Notes: a model not told the origin generated them from the sequence alone. 8,906 nt of DNA from Deltaproteobacteria bacterium (GCA_016194835.1 JACQAU010000188.1:1-8906), one strand, 5' to 3'. Positions 1 through 7,975 are shown, counted from the first letter of the stretch. A program made the numbers and translations.

Positions 1-55
1 CAAATCCTAGTAACCTCAAAATTCCAGAAATCACTTTATTTGAAAAAATCTTCAT
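1..55 (-). CDS. Possible start of the next operon gene (partial, unidentified)
   Basis: A reading frame opens with ATG at 55-53 and stays open to the left edge (18 codons). Its product would begin MKIFSNKVISGILRLLGF, a short basic start followed by a hydrophobic run, as in a signal peptide or first membrane segment. It would lie 31 bases beyond the cusA stop on the same strand, as expected of a seventh operon gene. The support is thin: the frame is short, and the upstream CGCGG is a poor and badly placed ribosome binding site. I cannot assign a family, and the frame could be chance. Confidence 0.3.
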   Translation of the reverse strand, partial: MKIFSNKVISGILRLLGF

Positions 56-86
56 CCGCGAAAAAAAACCTATTCATTATTTAAAA

Positions 87-3000
87 TTAGCCTCGATTTG
101 AAGCAATATTATGCCCTTTCCATATTGCAAAAACTGCAGGGTAAACAAGTAACTCCATAGCAAAAGAAGTTATAATCCCACCAAGCATTGGAGCTGCAAT
201 TCGCTTCATCACATCTGCTCCTGCACTTGCAGTACTGGCCCACATTATAGGCAAAAGAGCCATCAGTAAACACGCCACGGTCATCACCTTGGGTCTGACA
301 CGTTTAACCGCCCCGTGATATATGGCTTCTCTTAAATCTGCAAAACTATTCATCTTGCCATTTTTCTTCATTTTGTCATAAGCCAAATCTAAATAAAGAA
401 GCATAAAAATCCCAGTTTCTGCATCCACACCTAAAAGAGCAATAAGCCCCACCCAAACTGCAATGCTCATATTGTATCCCAATAAATACAATAGCCATAC
501 TGCTCCAATAGCTGAAAAAGGAACCGCTAATAAAATAATTGCAGTTTTTGCCCATGATTTTGTATTGGCATAAAGAAGCAAAAAAACAATTAACAAAGTG
601 ATTGGAATAATAATTTTCAATTTCTCTCTTGCTCTCTCCATATGTTCATACTGCCCACTCCAGGAGAGAAAATTTCCAGCCGGAAGCTTGAGTTCTTTTA
701 ATAATAACGCCTTTGCATCTTTCACATAACTACCAACATCACGATCAGTTATATCAATGTACACATAACCAGAAAGCATCCCATTTTCATTTCTAATCAT
801 AGAAGGTCCATGCACCATCTCGAGCTCAGCAACCTGACCCATGGGAATTTGCGCCCCCGTTTGTGATTCAATTAGCACATGCTTTAAAGCCTCTATATCT
901 GATCTAAACGCAGGAGCATAACGAACGTTGATTGTATAACGCTCACGACCTTCAATGGTTTTTGAGACAACTTCACCTCCAACAGCAGTCATGAGTGCTT
1001 CTTGTGCTTGCAACAGTGTTACTCCATATCTGGCAAGCATTTCTCGATTAAATCTAAAATCTAAAAAGTACCCTCCCCCAACTCGTTCCGCAAACACACT
1101 CCTTGTACCTTGTACTTTCGGTAAAAGTTTTTCGATTTGAGTGCCTACTTTTTCGATCTCATAGAGGTCATTGCCTTGGATTTTTATTCCAACTGGAGTT
1201 CTTATGCCAGTTGTAAGCATGTCGATGCGATTACGAATAGGCATAGTCCAAGCGTTAGTAGTGCCAGGAAATTTTGTTTTTTCATTCATCTCAGACACAA
1301 GCTCTTCCCAAGACATAAAACTAGGAGTAAACCAAGTAAAAGGCCACTGCATAAGACGAGGTAAAAACGAATACCATCTTTTTGCTTCTCTCCACTGTGT
1401 TTGAGGCTTTAAAATCACCGTGGTCTCCATCATCGAAAAAGGCGCAGGATCAGTCGAAGTTTCTGCGCGACCAGATTTTCCATATACTCTTTCTACTTCT
1501 GGAAATGATTTTAAAATCTGATCCTGCCTCTGCAAAAGCTTTTGTGCTTCAGTCACTGAAATGCCTGGCATAGTAGTGGGCATGTAAAGAATTGCACCTT
1601 CGTTTAAAGGCGGCATAAACTCAGATCCAAGCCTGAAAAAGGCAGGAATTGTTAAGATCATCAAAACCAAAGCTGCTCCTATTACTCTCCAACGATAATT
1701 AACTACCCAATGCACAATTGGACCATAAACTTTAAATAAAAACCTACTAACAGGATGGTTTTCTTCAGATACCATCTTGCCTACTAAAACTGTGTTTCTG
1801 ATTTTTGATAACCACAAAGGTTTAAAATGTTTCCATTCAAAATGTGAAAGCGAAACTCTAAGTGCCGGATCTAACGTAATTGCCAAAAAAGCTGCTACGA
1901 ACATGGATAGATTTTTTGTAAATGCCAGGGGTTTAAAAAGTTTACCCTCTTGAGCTTCGAGCGCAAAAACCGGTAAAAAGCTGACAGCGATTACCAATAG
2001 CGAATAAAAACTTGCAGGACCTACTTCTTTTATAGCCTGAATAATAACTTCTTTGACATCGCCCTTTTTCCCGTTACTCTCCCATTCTTCGAGATGTTTG
2101 TGTGCGTTTTCGACTACTACAATAGCAGCATCCACCATAGCTCCAATTGCAATTGCAATGCCACCTAAACTCATAATATTGGAAGAAACCCTAAGTAAAT
2201 ACATCCCGATAAAACTAATCACAACAGCAAGCGGTAATGTAACTATGGGAATTAGGGCACTTGGAATATGCAGCAAAAAAATCAAAATCACTAGGCTCAC
2301 AATTAACATTTCTAGTTTCAGTTCATGGGTAAGCGTAGCAATAGCTCTCTTAATAAGATCGGAGCGATCATAAGTTTCCAATATTTCCATTCCATGCGGT
2401 AGCGACGGCTTGATTTCTGCTAATTTTCTTTTCACGCCATCAATAACGTGAGTGGCATTTTCTCCGTAACGCATCACGATAATTCCACCCACACTATCCC
2501 CTTCACCATCTAGATCTGCAATGCCCCGGCGAATTTCAGGCCCTGTGATTACACGAGCAATGTTCTTAATATAAATCGGAGTTCTATTTTCATAAGAAAG
2601 AACTATGTTTTCTAAGTCTTTTATATTTTTTACATAGCCTCTTCCACGAATCATGTATTCCGCACCAGAGACTTCTAAAAGTCTTGCTCCAACTTCGTTA
2701 TTGCCATCCTTAATGGCTTGCACAACCCGCGTGATCGGTATTTTATAAGCCAAAAGCGCATGTGGATTGATCTGTACTTGATATTGTTTCTGAAAGCCGC
2801 CAATCGAAGCCACCTCTGCAACTCCAGGCACAGATTGCAATACATAGCGCAAATTCCAATCCTGAAAACTTCTTAAATCCGATAGTGAGTGTTGCCCAGA
2901 ACGATCAACGAGAGCATATTGATAAACCCAGCCTACGCCTGTTGCATCTGGGCCCAACTCTGTTTTTACTCCTTGTGGGAGTTGTGGAATGATTTTCGAA

Positions 3001-3338
3001 AGATACTCAAGTGTTCGAGAGCGAGCCCAATAAGGATCTGTGCCATCTTGAAAAATTACATAAACGTAAGAAAAGCCAAAATCTGAAAATCCGCGAATAT
3101 CCTTGACCTTTGGCACTCCTAGCATTGCACTAATAATTGGATACGAAACTTGGTCTTCGATAATATCTGGCGATCGGTCCCATCTGGAATAAATAATTAC
3201 CTGCGTATCTGAAAGATCAGGAATTGCGTCAACCGGGATTTTTTGAAGTGAAAACCATCCCGCCATTGCAGTTGCAAAGGTGAGAAATAATACTAGAAAT
3301 CTGTTTCTTGCTGAAAACTCTATTATTTTTTCAATCAT
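87..3338 (-). CDS. cusA: CusA/SilA-type heavy-metal RND efflux permease
   Basis: Inner-membrane proton-driven pump of the heavy-metal RND (HME-RND) family, the motor of a tripartite complex exporting metal ions from periplasm or cytoplasm to the outside. The 1083-residue protein is full length. It opens with the family N terminus (MIEKIIEFSARNRFLVL, then IPVDAIPDLSDTQV). It has the porter-domain motif DGTDPYWARSR (about 98-108) and the TM4 proton-relay motif GAMVDAAIVVVENAHK, with D403 and E410. From memory of E. coli CusA, M636 and M707 (in SMMETT and RNRIDMLTTG) match the metal-site residues M573 and M623, and M389/M401 match relay residues M391/M403. The third site Met (M672) is V773 here. 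An insertion at about 651-690, rich in Trp and Phe, explains the extra length over E. coli CusA (1047). The start ATG at 3338 has AAGG eight bases upstream. It is the last complete gene of the operon, 65 bases after cusB. The Met-based site suggests Cu(I)/Ag(I), but specificity is inferred. Confidence 0.93.
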   Translation of the reverse strand: MIEKIIEFSARNRFLVLFLTFATAMAGWFSLQKIPVDAIPDLSDTQVIIYSRWDRSPDIIEDQVSYPIISAMLGVPKVKDIRGFSDFGFSYVYVIFQDGTDPYWARSRTLEYLSKIIPQLPQGVKTELGPDATGVGWVYQYALVDRSGQHSLSDLRSFQDWNLRYVLQSVPGVAEVASIGGFQKQYQVQINPHALLAYKIPITRVVQAIKDGNNEVGARLLEVSGAEYMIRGRGYVKNIKDLENIVLSYENRTPIYIKNIARVITGPEIRRGIADLDGEGDSVGGIIVMRYGENATHVIDGVKRKLAEIKPSLPHGMEILETYDRSDLIKRAIATLTHELKLEMLIVSLVILIFLLHIPSALIPIVTLPLAVVISFIGMYLLRVSSNIMSLGGIAIAIGAMVDAAIVVVENAHKHLEEWESNGKKGDVKEVIIQAIKEVGPASFYSLLVIAVSFLPVFALEAQEGKLFKPLAFTKNLSMFVAAFLAITLDPALRVSLSHFEWKHFKPLWLSKIRNTVLVGKMVSEENHPVSRFLFKVYGPIVHWVVNYRWRVIGAALVLMILTIPAFFRLGSEFMPPLNEGAILYMPTTMPGISVTEAQKLLQRQDQILKSFPEVERVYGKSGRAETSTDPAPFSMMETTVILKPQTQWREAKRWYSFLPRLMQWPFTWFTPSFMSWEELVSEMNEKTKFPGTTNAWTMPIRNRIDMLTTGIRTPVGIKIQGNDLYEIEKVGTQIEKLLPKVQGTRSVFAERVGGGYFLDFRFNREMLARYGVTLLQAQEALMTAVGGEVVSKTIEGRERYTINVRYAPAFRSDIEALKHVLIESQTGAQIPMGQVAELEMVHGPSMIRNENGMLSGYVYIDITDRDVGSYVKDAKALLLKELKLPAGNFLSWSGQYEHMERAREKLKIIIPITLLIVFLLLYANTKSWAKTAIILLAVPFSAIGAVWLLYLLGYNMSIAVWVGLIALLGVDAETGIFMLLYLDLAYDKMKKNGKMNSFADLREAIYHGAVKRVRPKVMTVACLLMALLPIMWASTASAGADVMKRIAAPMLGGIITSFAMELLVYPAVFAIWKGHNIASNRG

Positions 3339-3348
3339 AATTATGCCC
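3339..3348 (-). promoter_or_regulatory. Ribosome binding region of cusA
   Basis: Between the last repeat-borne stop codon (TAA, 3351-3349) and the cusA ATG lie ten bases, GGGCATAATT. Together with the stop codon they form AAGGG, a moderate Shine-Dalgarno match about eight bases from the ATG. The site is formed partly by the degenerate last unit of the 11-bp repeat. Confidence 0.45.
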
Positions 3349-3349
3349 T

Positions 3350-3411
3350 TAATCAGCCACTAATCGGCCACTAATCGGCCATTAATCAGCCATTAATCAG
3401 CCATTAATCAG
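3350..3411 (-). repeat. 11-bp tandem repeat filling the cusB-cusA gap
   Basis: Five full units and one partial unit of TAATCAGCCAT (plus-strand reading) start at 3350, 3361, 3372, 3383, 3394 and 3405. Variants are A/G at position 6 and T/C at position 11. The array begins within the cusB stop codon (3406-3404) and ends ten to twelve bases before the cusA ATG. Read on the coding strand as GATTAATGGCT, each unit brings a stop overlapping a start (TAATG or TAGTG). This gives five successive three-codon ORFs (Met/Val-Ala-Asp-stop) from 3404 to 3349. The two rightmost full units are identical, which suggests recent duplication by slippage. The 11-base period is not a multiple of three, so the array could only expand outside a coding frame. 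Confidence 0.9.
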
Positions 3412-4579
3412 GATGACACATTTTCATACCTGCATCCCAATGTTGCCCTTTCTGGCAACTAGGAGTTGCCACATCCTCCATCAGCACAGCTTTTAAACGT
3501 GATTCTGAATCAATCAAAAAATTACCGCTAGTCACAATTTTTTCATCTATATTTAAGCCATCTTGAATCACAACTTCGTCTTCAACACGAAACTTAATTT
3601 GTATTAAGCGGGCTTCGAACATGCCCTGGCCCTTGTCTATAAACACCCAGGCTTGTGTCCCCGTATCTAAAACAGCATCCATGGGGATAGTAATTTGCAT
3701 ACCTAAAGGCGAAAGAATTTTGACATCAACATAGGTTTCTGGTCTAAGCTCTGCCTTTGCCTTAGGAACTAAAATCCGTGCCTTTGCAGTACGAGTAGCG
3801 GCGTTTAGAACACGATCTACTGAAACCACTTTGCCCTGGAGAGGTTTTGTATGCAAAAAACCAACGGACACTTCGACATCGAGGCCTGATGTTACGTAAG
3901 GCAGATCCATTTCATAAATTTCTGCATAAACCCAAACATCTTCTCCAGCCTGATGAAGAAGTAAATTTTGATTTAAATATTCAGTGCTTTTTAGTTTCAA
4001 TATTTGCGCATCACTCATGCCTAAAATTTTTAGTCTCAATTTTGCAGATTCGATCATTCTTTGAGCCGATTGTTTTATATCTGGAATATTTGAATTTCCA
4101 GTTCTCTGCGCTTGTTTTATTGCTTCAATATATTCGCTTTGTGCAGAATAAAGATCAGGATCAAAAGCTACGCGTCCTGAAGCTCTTACGGATTTAAAAA
4201 GCTCTTTTCTTTGGACAACTCCTGTTTTTACTCCAATCATCTGTATACGCTCTTGTGACAGCTGAAAAGCAGCATGACCCATGGGTTGGATTTGTGAATT
4301 GATATTTTTTGGAATTTCAGCTTTTACTAGCTTCATGTAGCAGATAGGACAAGTACCAGGTTTGTCTCTTTTAACTTGCGGATGCATCGAGCAGGTCCAA
4401 ATTTCTTTTGCATTCTCCATTACGGGTTGGTGCATGTGAGTCTGCGAAAACGCAAGAGAAACATAAGAAAATGAACTTAAGATGAATAAGAATATAATTA
4501 CTACTAATCCGTAACAGTAACTGTTACCGTTACTGTTACTGCTACTGCTACTGTTACCGTTACTGTTATTGTTGTCCAT
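3404..4579 (-). CDS. cusB: CusB-type periplasmic adaptor with N-terminal heavy-metal-binding domain
   Basis: Membrane-fusion (periplasmic adaptor) subunit joining the RND pump to the outer-membrane channel. The 391 residues run in this order: Asn/Ser tract (2-20) encoded by a hexanucleotide repeat, hydrophobic signal or anchor (about 24-45, possible cleavage after LAFS), heavy-metal-binding domain with WTCSMHPQV and CPICYMKL (61-84; C63, M65, H66, C77, C80, M82), helical hairpin and barrel regions (about 105-290), membrane-proximal domain (about 290-368), and a Cys/His/Met tail (C375, H380, M385, M387, C388, H389). The usual CxxCGM of the metal-binding domain is CPICYM here. The ATG at 4579 is chosen because GGAG lies seven bases upstream and no other start precedes the hydrophobic segment; it is four bases from the cusC stop. 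Oddly, there is no Lys or Arg before residue 58, so the signal has no basic n-region. The family call is firm; the metal is inferred. Confidence 0.9.
   Translation of the reverse strand: MDNNNSNGNSSSSSNSNGNSYCYGLVVIIFLFILSSFSYVSLAFSQTHMHQPVMENAKEIWTCSMHPQVKRDKPGTCPICYMKLVKAEIPKNINSQIQPMGHAAFQLSQERIQMIGVKTGVVQRKELFKSVRASGRVAFDPDLYSAQSEYIEAIKQAQRTGNSNIPDIKQSAQRMIESAKLRLKILGMSDAQILKLKSTEYLNQNLLLHQAGEDVWVYAEIYEMDLPYVTSGLDVEVSVGFLHTKPLQGKVVSVDRVLNAATRTAKARILVPKAKAELRPETYVDVKILSPLGMQITIPMDAVLDTGTQAWVFIDKGQGMFEARLIQIKFRVEDEVVIQDGLNIDEKIVTSGNFLIDSESRLKAVLMEDVATPSCQKGQHWDAGMKMCHPD
4511..4576 (-). repeat. GTTACT/GTAACA hexanucleotide tract inside cusB
   Basis: Eleven six-base units read GTAACA, GTAACT, GTTACC, GTTACT, GTTACT, GCTACT, GCTACT, GTTACC, GTTACT, GTTATT, GTTGTC on the plus strand, ending directly at the cusB start codon. 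On the coding strand they translate mostly as Asn-Ser, Asn-Gly and Ser-Ser, then Tyr-Cys-Tyr after the orientation switch. The first 17 bases (4511-4527, GTAACAGTAACTGTTAC) are a small hairpin with six-base arms. They recur identically at 8279-8295. Changes of unit number keep the reading frame. Confidence 0.92.
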
Positions 4580-4583
4580 ATCT

Positions 4584-5882
4584 TTACTCCAAAAAAGGTA
4601 ATGAGCTCAAAGAAACACCTACTTTTTCTTCAAGCTCAGTTAGCATTGAAACATATTCGGCCAAAGTGCGATAAGAAGCTATCTGAGTTCCATAATAAGA
4701 GCGTTCGCTATCTAAAAGCTCGATAAAATTCGCTTTTCCTGCACGATAAGCACTTCGAGAAGAGTTCAAAGTACCTAGTGCTTGAGGAATAATGCCAGAT
4801 TCGTAAAGTCCTATAAGTTGAAAACGCCTCTGTACTTTTGCAGCAAGCGAGCTAACTTCATTTTGTTGTTCCAATTGCATCCCATATAGTTCTTTTTCGG
4901 CTTCTAAAACGAGATGAGATGCTGACGAAACTTCGGCTGTTTGTTTCATAAAGAACCATAACGGAATTTGCATTTCAACCGAAACGCTATACGCTTGAGA
5001 GTCAGCGTTAGAGCCAAAGGGCTTTTTATAAGAAATCATAAAGTCAGGGAAATAATTTAAAAGTGCTAATGTTTTTTCATGTTCCATTTTTTCTAGGTTT
5101 TTTTGAAATTTTTTAATTGCAGGCGAATATTTTACAATAAGTAAGGCCAAGTCTTCGTTAGAGTTTTTAAATTTTGGTAATTTCGGAGTTGATAATTCTT
5201 CAGTAGCGATTTTTAATATTGACGAATTTTCAAGTGCTAAAACAGGTCTTAGGCGAAACTCTTCAGTGTCAACTTCTTGTTCAGCCATAAGCAGTTCGCT
5301 TTCAATTTGTGATTGTTCAGAATGAGCTTTCATTTCATCTTGCTGTGGTGTCAAGCCAGCTCCGTAACGACTTTCTGCGATTCTTGCAATTTCTCTCAAT
5401 GTCTCTTTTTGTGCACGAAGCAGGTCTAAAATCTTCTTTGCAACGTTTAGGTTATAATAAGTAGTAATAATTTCTTTCCTAAGAGCTAGTTTTTTTTCTT
5501 TATATTCAAATTCTTTTTCTTGCACTTTTGTACTTTGTAGGCTGCCTGAGTAAAAATATTTCATTGGAAAACGAATTTCCTGGCTAATCATTAATGTATT
5601 CGTTGGACCCATATTTTCTCTCATCAAACCAAAACGAGGGTTGTCGAGCCAGTATTGAGAGCGAATGAGTGTTTTTTCAGACTCTACTTTTTCATTCAAG
5701 ACTTGTAGGGCCGGGTTGACCTCAAATCCGCGCTTAAGTGATAGAGCTAAAGTTAAAAAAATTTCACTCTTTTGTTCTGCCAATAATTGAGTCGAAAAAG
5801 CCAAAGTAATTACAGCAGAAATGCCCATGTAAGTTAGTTTTTGTCGCAGCCGGTCATGTCGTGGTAAATACTTTCTTATCAT
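4584..5882 (-). CDS. cusC: TolC/CusC-like outer-membrane efflux channel (OEP family)
   Basis: Outer-membrane channel of the tripartite pump, giving 432 residues, near the usual 420-480 for the family. Residues 1-35 look like a signal peptide with a long basic n-region (MIRKYLPRHDRLRQK), a hydrophobic core and likely cleavage after QLLA. The mature part shows OEP features: NPAL near 56, long alpha-helical and coiled stretches (about 105-210 and 255-350), and the family-typical YRAGKANFIELLDSERSYY (379-397). A TTG at 5921 would add 13 residues. The ATG at 5882 is preferred because AGAGGA sits five to six bases upstream and the basic n-region follows at once, while the TTG has no ribosome binding site. 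No lipobox Cys is present, unlike E. coli CusC. It lies just before cusB in the operon. The symbol rests on context; the sequence supports only the OEP family. Confidence 0.85.
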   Translation of the reverse strand: MIRKYLPRHDRLRQKLTYMGISAVITLAFSTQLLAEQKSEIFLTLALSLKRGFEVNPALQVLNEKVESEKTLIRSQYWLDNPRFGLMRENMGPTNTLMISQEIRFPMKYFYSGSLQSTKVQEKEFEYKEKKLALRKEIITTYYNLNVAKKILDLLRAQKETLREIARIAESRYGAGLTPQQDEMKAHSEQSQIESELLMAEQEVDTEEFRLRPVLALENSSILKIATEELSTPKLPKFKNSNEDLALLIVKYSPAIKKFQKNLEKMEHEKTLALLNYFPDFMISYKKPFGSNADSQAYSVSVEMQIPLWFFMKQTAEVSSASHLVLEAEKELYGMQLEQQNEVSSLAAKVQRRFQLIGLYESGIIPQALGTLNSSRSAYRAGKANFIELLDSERSYYGTQIASYRTLAEYVSMLTELEEKVGVSLSSLPFLE

Positions 5883-5936
5883 ATTTTCCTCTTTAATTAA
5901 TAGTACGATTTCTTTAAGCAATTTGTGACAAAAAAA
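5883..5936 (-). other. 54-base gap between the Feo genes and the efflux genes
   Basis: This gap separates the 59-codon gene from cusC. It has a T7 run just after the upstream stop codon but no stable stem before it, so it is not a convincing intrinsic terminator. I see no clear sigma-70 promoter in it. The cusC ribosome binding site (AGAGGA, about 5888-5893 on the minus strand) lies at its end. Read-through from feoAB into the efflux genes is therefore the simpler reading. Confidence 0.5.
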
Positions 5937-6116
5937 TTACTTATGCCCGCAATTCTCACAACCAGAACGATTTTGACGAAGTTTCATGGCCAAGTCCACT
6001 TTACCTTTCTTCAGAAACCATCTAGAAAGGCCAGGCGCAATTGCAAAAAAAAAGAACCATTTCAATAAAAACAAACTAGCAATACCAACTACTAAATACG
6101 CAATCCATTCCTGCAT
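5937..6116 (-). CDS. Small FeoB-associated membrane protein with Cys tail
   Basis: A 59-residue protein with one hydrophobic segment (about 5-28, LVVGIASLFLLKWFFFFAIA), a basic stretch (R32 to K45) and a C-terminal Cys motif SGCENCGHK (C53, C56, H58). Size, single membrane segment, Cys tail and position right after feoB resemble the short FeoB-associated Cys-rich membrane proteins known beside feoB in other bacteria. Their role is unproven; a part in FeoB assembly, thiol/redox control or metal hand-over is often suggested. The ATG at 6116-6114 overlaps the feoB TAA stop as TAATG, with GGGG six bases upstream, which implies translational coupling. The frame also stays open upstream into feoB (to 6212), but that part is a shadow of the feoB coding sequence. 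Confidence 0.72.
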   Translation of the reverse strand: MQEWIAYLVVGIASLFLLKWFFFFAIAPGLSRWFLKKGKVDLAMKLRQNRSGCENCGHK

Positions 6117-7975
6117 TATAACCCCATTTGTGAAGCCACATGATATGTCAAAAAAGATCCCACGTAAGCCAAGACTGTCATATAACTCAGCATAAACACT
6201 GGCCAAAACCAAGAGTTTGTTTCACGACGAGCTACCGCTAAAGTCGCAAGACACTGACAAGCAAAAATATACCAAACAAGTAAACTCAGAGCCGTTGGCA
6301 GTGTCCAATCTTTTGCTAAAATATCACCAAGCCTAGTCTCAACTTCTTCTCCCTTTGCTTCCACTGCATAAACCGTAGCTAAAGCACTCACCATAACCTC
6401 TCGTGCAGCAAAGCCAGGAATCAGAGCAACTCCAATTCTCCAGTTAAAACCAATAGGCTTTAAAACTGGTTCAATTGCATACCCAACCTTTCCTGCATAA
6501 CTATAATGAATCGCAGGTTCTGTGGCACCAACTGGTGGTTTAGGATAAGAAGCCAAAAACCAAAGCACTATAGACAAAGCTAAAATTATGGTCCCGGCAC
6601 GCCTGATAAATATTTTAGCTCTCTCAAAAAGGCCAATCCCCAGATTTTTCAAACTTGGCCATTTATAAGTAGGCAACTCAATCAATAAAGGCAAACAATC
6701 ACCACGTAACACTACTCCTCTTAAAATATATGCCACCAAGAGAGCCGCAAAAATACCGGCCAAGTATAGACCAAACATTACCAAACCTTGAAGTTTTATA
6801 GGACCGAAAATCACAGTGTTTGGAATAAACGCTGCTATCAGTAGTGAGTAAATAGGGAGTCTTGCCGAACACGTCATCAGTGGAGCAATCAGAATAGTTG
6901 TCAATCTATCTCTTCGGTGCTCAATAGTTCTTGTAGCCATAATACCAGGAATGGCACAAGCAAACGATGATAGGAGCGGGATAAAAGCTCTGCCATGTAA
7001 TCCAACTTTTTCCATAGTGCGATCCATGAGAAAAGCAGCTCTTGACATGTAACCCGAATCTTCTAAAAACAAAATAAACAAAAACAGTAAAAGTATTTGA
7101 GGCAAAAACACAATTACAGCACCTACACCTGTTAACACACCATCAACAACTAAATTACGCAAAGGACCAACCGCTATATTATGTGTAATTATATCTTTTA
7201 AAAACTGGATTCCAGCTTTGATCCAATCCTGTGGCAACGCTGCCCAATTGAAAATAGCCTGAAACATTAAACCTAAAATAAGAAATAAAGTAAGAGAACC
7301 CCACAGGGGATGCAGTACAAATTTATCTATCTTGTCTGTCCAAAGCGTGGGCCTAGCTTTTGTAATAATAACTCTTGATAAAATCCGATCTACTTCTTGA
7401 AATCTATCTCTTACATATGAGAGTTTGGAGTTATCAGGCTTGGATAAAACCCGAGTACTACGTGCATCAATAAAATGGTCTATAGCCAAGAACAACTCAT
7501 GTGTTCCTTCTTTTTTAATAGCTACTGTCGGAATAACAGGGATTTCTAGTTCTTTTTCTAAAAGTTTTAGATCTAGCTTCATCCCTCTGTGCGTAGCTAA
7601 ATCCATCATATTTAAAGCCAAAACCGCGTGAATGTTTAAGGCTTTAATCTCTAAAACAAAGCTCAAATTTCTCTCTAAATTTGTTGCATCAGCTACTATG
7701 ACTACAAGATCAGGAGGAGTTTCACCTGCAAGACTGCCAAAAAGCACATCGTGTGTGATTTTTTCATCCAATGTTTTTGGATTTAAACTATAAGTGCCAG
7801 GTAGATCTAATAAGCTGATAGGCTTGCCACCAGGAGTTGCAAGTATGCCTTCTTTTCTCTCAACGGTCACTCCCGGATAATTCGCAACCTTTTGTCTACC
7901 ACCAGTTAAGGCATTAAAGAGAGCAGTTTTTCCACTATTAGGGGGACCACACAGTGCTACTTTTACTCTATTCAT
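6116..7975 (-). CDS. feoB: Ferrous iron transporter FeoB (GTPase-coupled membrane permease)
   Basis: Inner-membrane Fe(II) importer with a cytosolic G-protein domain. In the 619-residue protein the GTPase motifs are in order: G1 GPPNSGKT (10-17), G2 T37 in YPGVTVER, G3 DLPG (57-60), G4 NMMD (122-125) and a degenerate G5 near VAIKKEG (151-157). A helical linker follows, then two Gate-type membrane halves. The family Cys motifs are SSFACAIPGIMATR (C340) and PLMTCSARLPIYSLL (C369), and the second Gate lies about 448-480 and 508-535. It is shorter than E. coli FeoB (773) but within range for many bacteria. A TTG at 7987 would add four residues; the ATG at 7975 matches the family start (MNRVKVALCG). 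It overlaps the feoA end by eight bases. Iron is the family substrate; the neighbouring efflux pump and Zn/Co-type regulator leave room for another divalent metal. Confidence 0.96.
   Translation of the reverse strand: MNRVKVALCGPPNSGKTALFNALTGGRQKVANYPGVTVERKEGILATPGGKPISLLDLPGTYSLNPKTLDEKITHDVLFGSLAGETPPDLVVIVADATNLERNLSFVLEIKALNIHAVLALNMMDLATHRGMKLDLKLLEKELEIPVIPTVAIKKEGTHELFLAIDHFIDARSTRVLSKPDNSKLSYVRDRFQEVDRILSRVIITKARPTLWTDKIDKFVLHPLWGSLTLFLILGLMFQAIFNWAALPQDWIKAGIQFLKDIITHNIAVGPLRNLVVDGVLTGVGAVIVFLPQILLLFLFILFLEDSGYMSRAAFLMDRTMEKVGLHGRAFIPLLSSFACAIPGIMATRTIEHRRDRLTTILIAPLMTCSARLPIYSLLIAAFIPNTVIFGPIKLQGLVMFGLYLAGIFAALLVAYILRGVVLRGDCLPLLIELPTYKWPSLKNLGIGLFERAKIFIRRAGTIILALSIVLWFLASYPKPPVGATEPAIHYSYAGKVGYAIEPVLKPIGFNWRIGVALIPGFAAREVMVSALATVYAVEAKGEEVETRLGDILAKDWTLPTALSLLVWYIFACQCLATLAVARRETNSWFWPVFMLSYMTVLAYVGSFLTYHVASQMGL

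Noticed and set aside
56..86. T8 run after the cusA stop as an operon terminator
   Set aside because: No stable GC-rich stem precedes the T run.
955..3086. Several plus-strand open frames of 60-106 codons inside cusA
   Set aside because: They are antisense shadows of a long conserved gene. None has a recognisable domain or a ribosome binding site that stands out.
3350..3411. CRISPR-like array
   Set aside because: Units are 11 bases, strictly tandem and without spacers.
3847..4197. 116-codon plus-strand frame inside cusB
   Set aside because: It is fully antisense to conserved adaptor sequence and has no family resemblance.
5883..5921. TTG start extending the cusC-like protein by 13 residues
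   Set aside because: There is no ribosome binding site before the TTG. The extension would cover the strong AGAGGA site of the ATG at 5882 and precede the basic signal-peptide start.
5923..5961. TTGTGA/TCACAA inverted repeat with a T run, as a terminator after the Feo genes
   Set aside because: The arms are six bases with a 27-base loop, and the T run lies inside the loop rather than after the stem.
6117..6212. N-terminal extension of the 59-residue protein into feoB
   Set aside because: The extra 32 residues are read in another frame of conserved feoB sequence, and TAATG at 6118-6114 is a typical coupled start.
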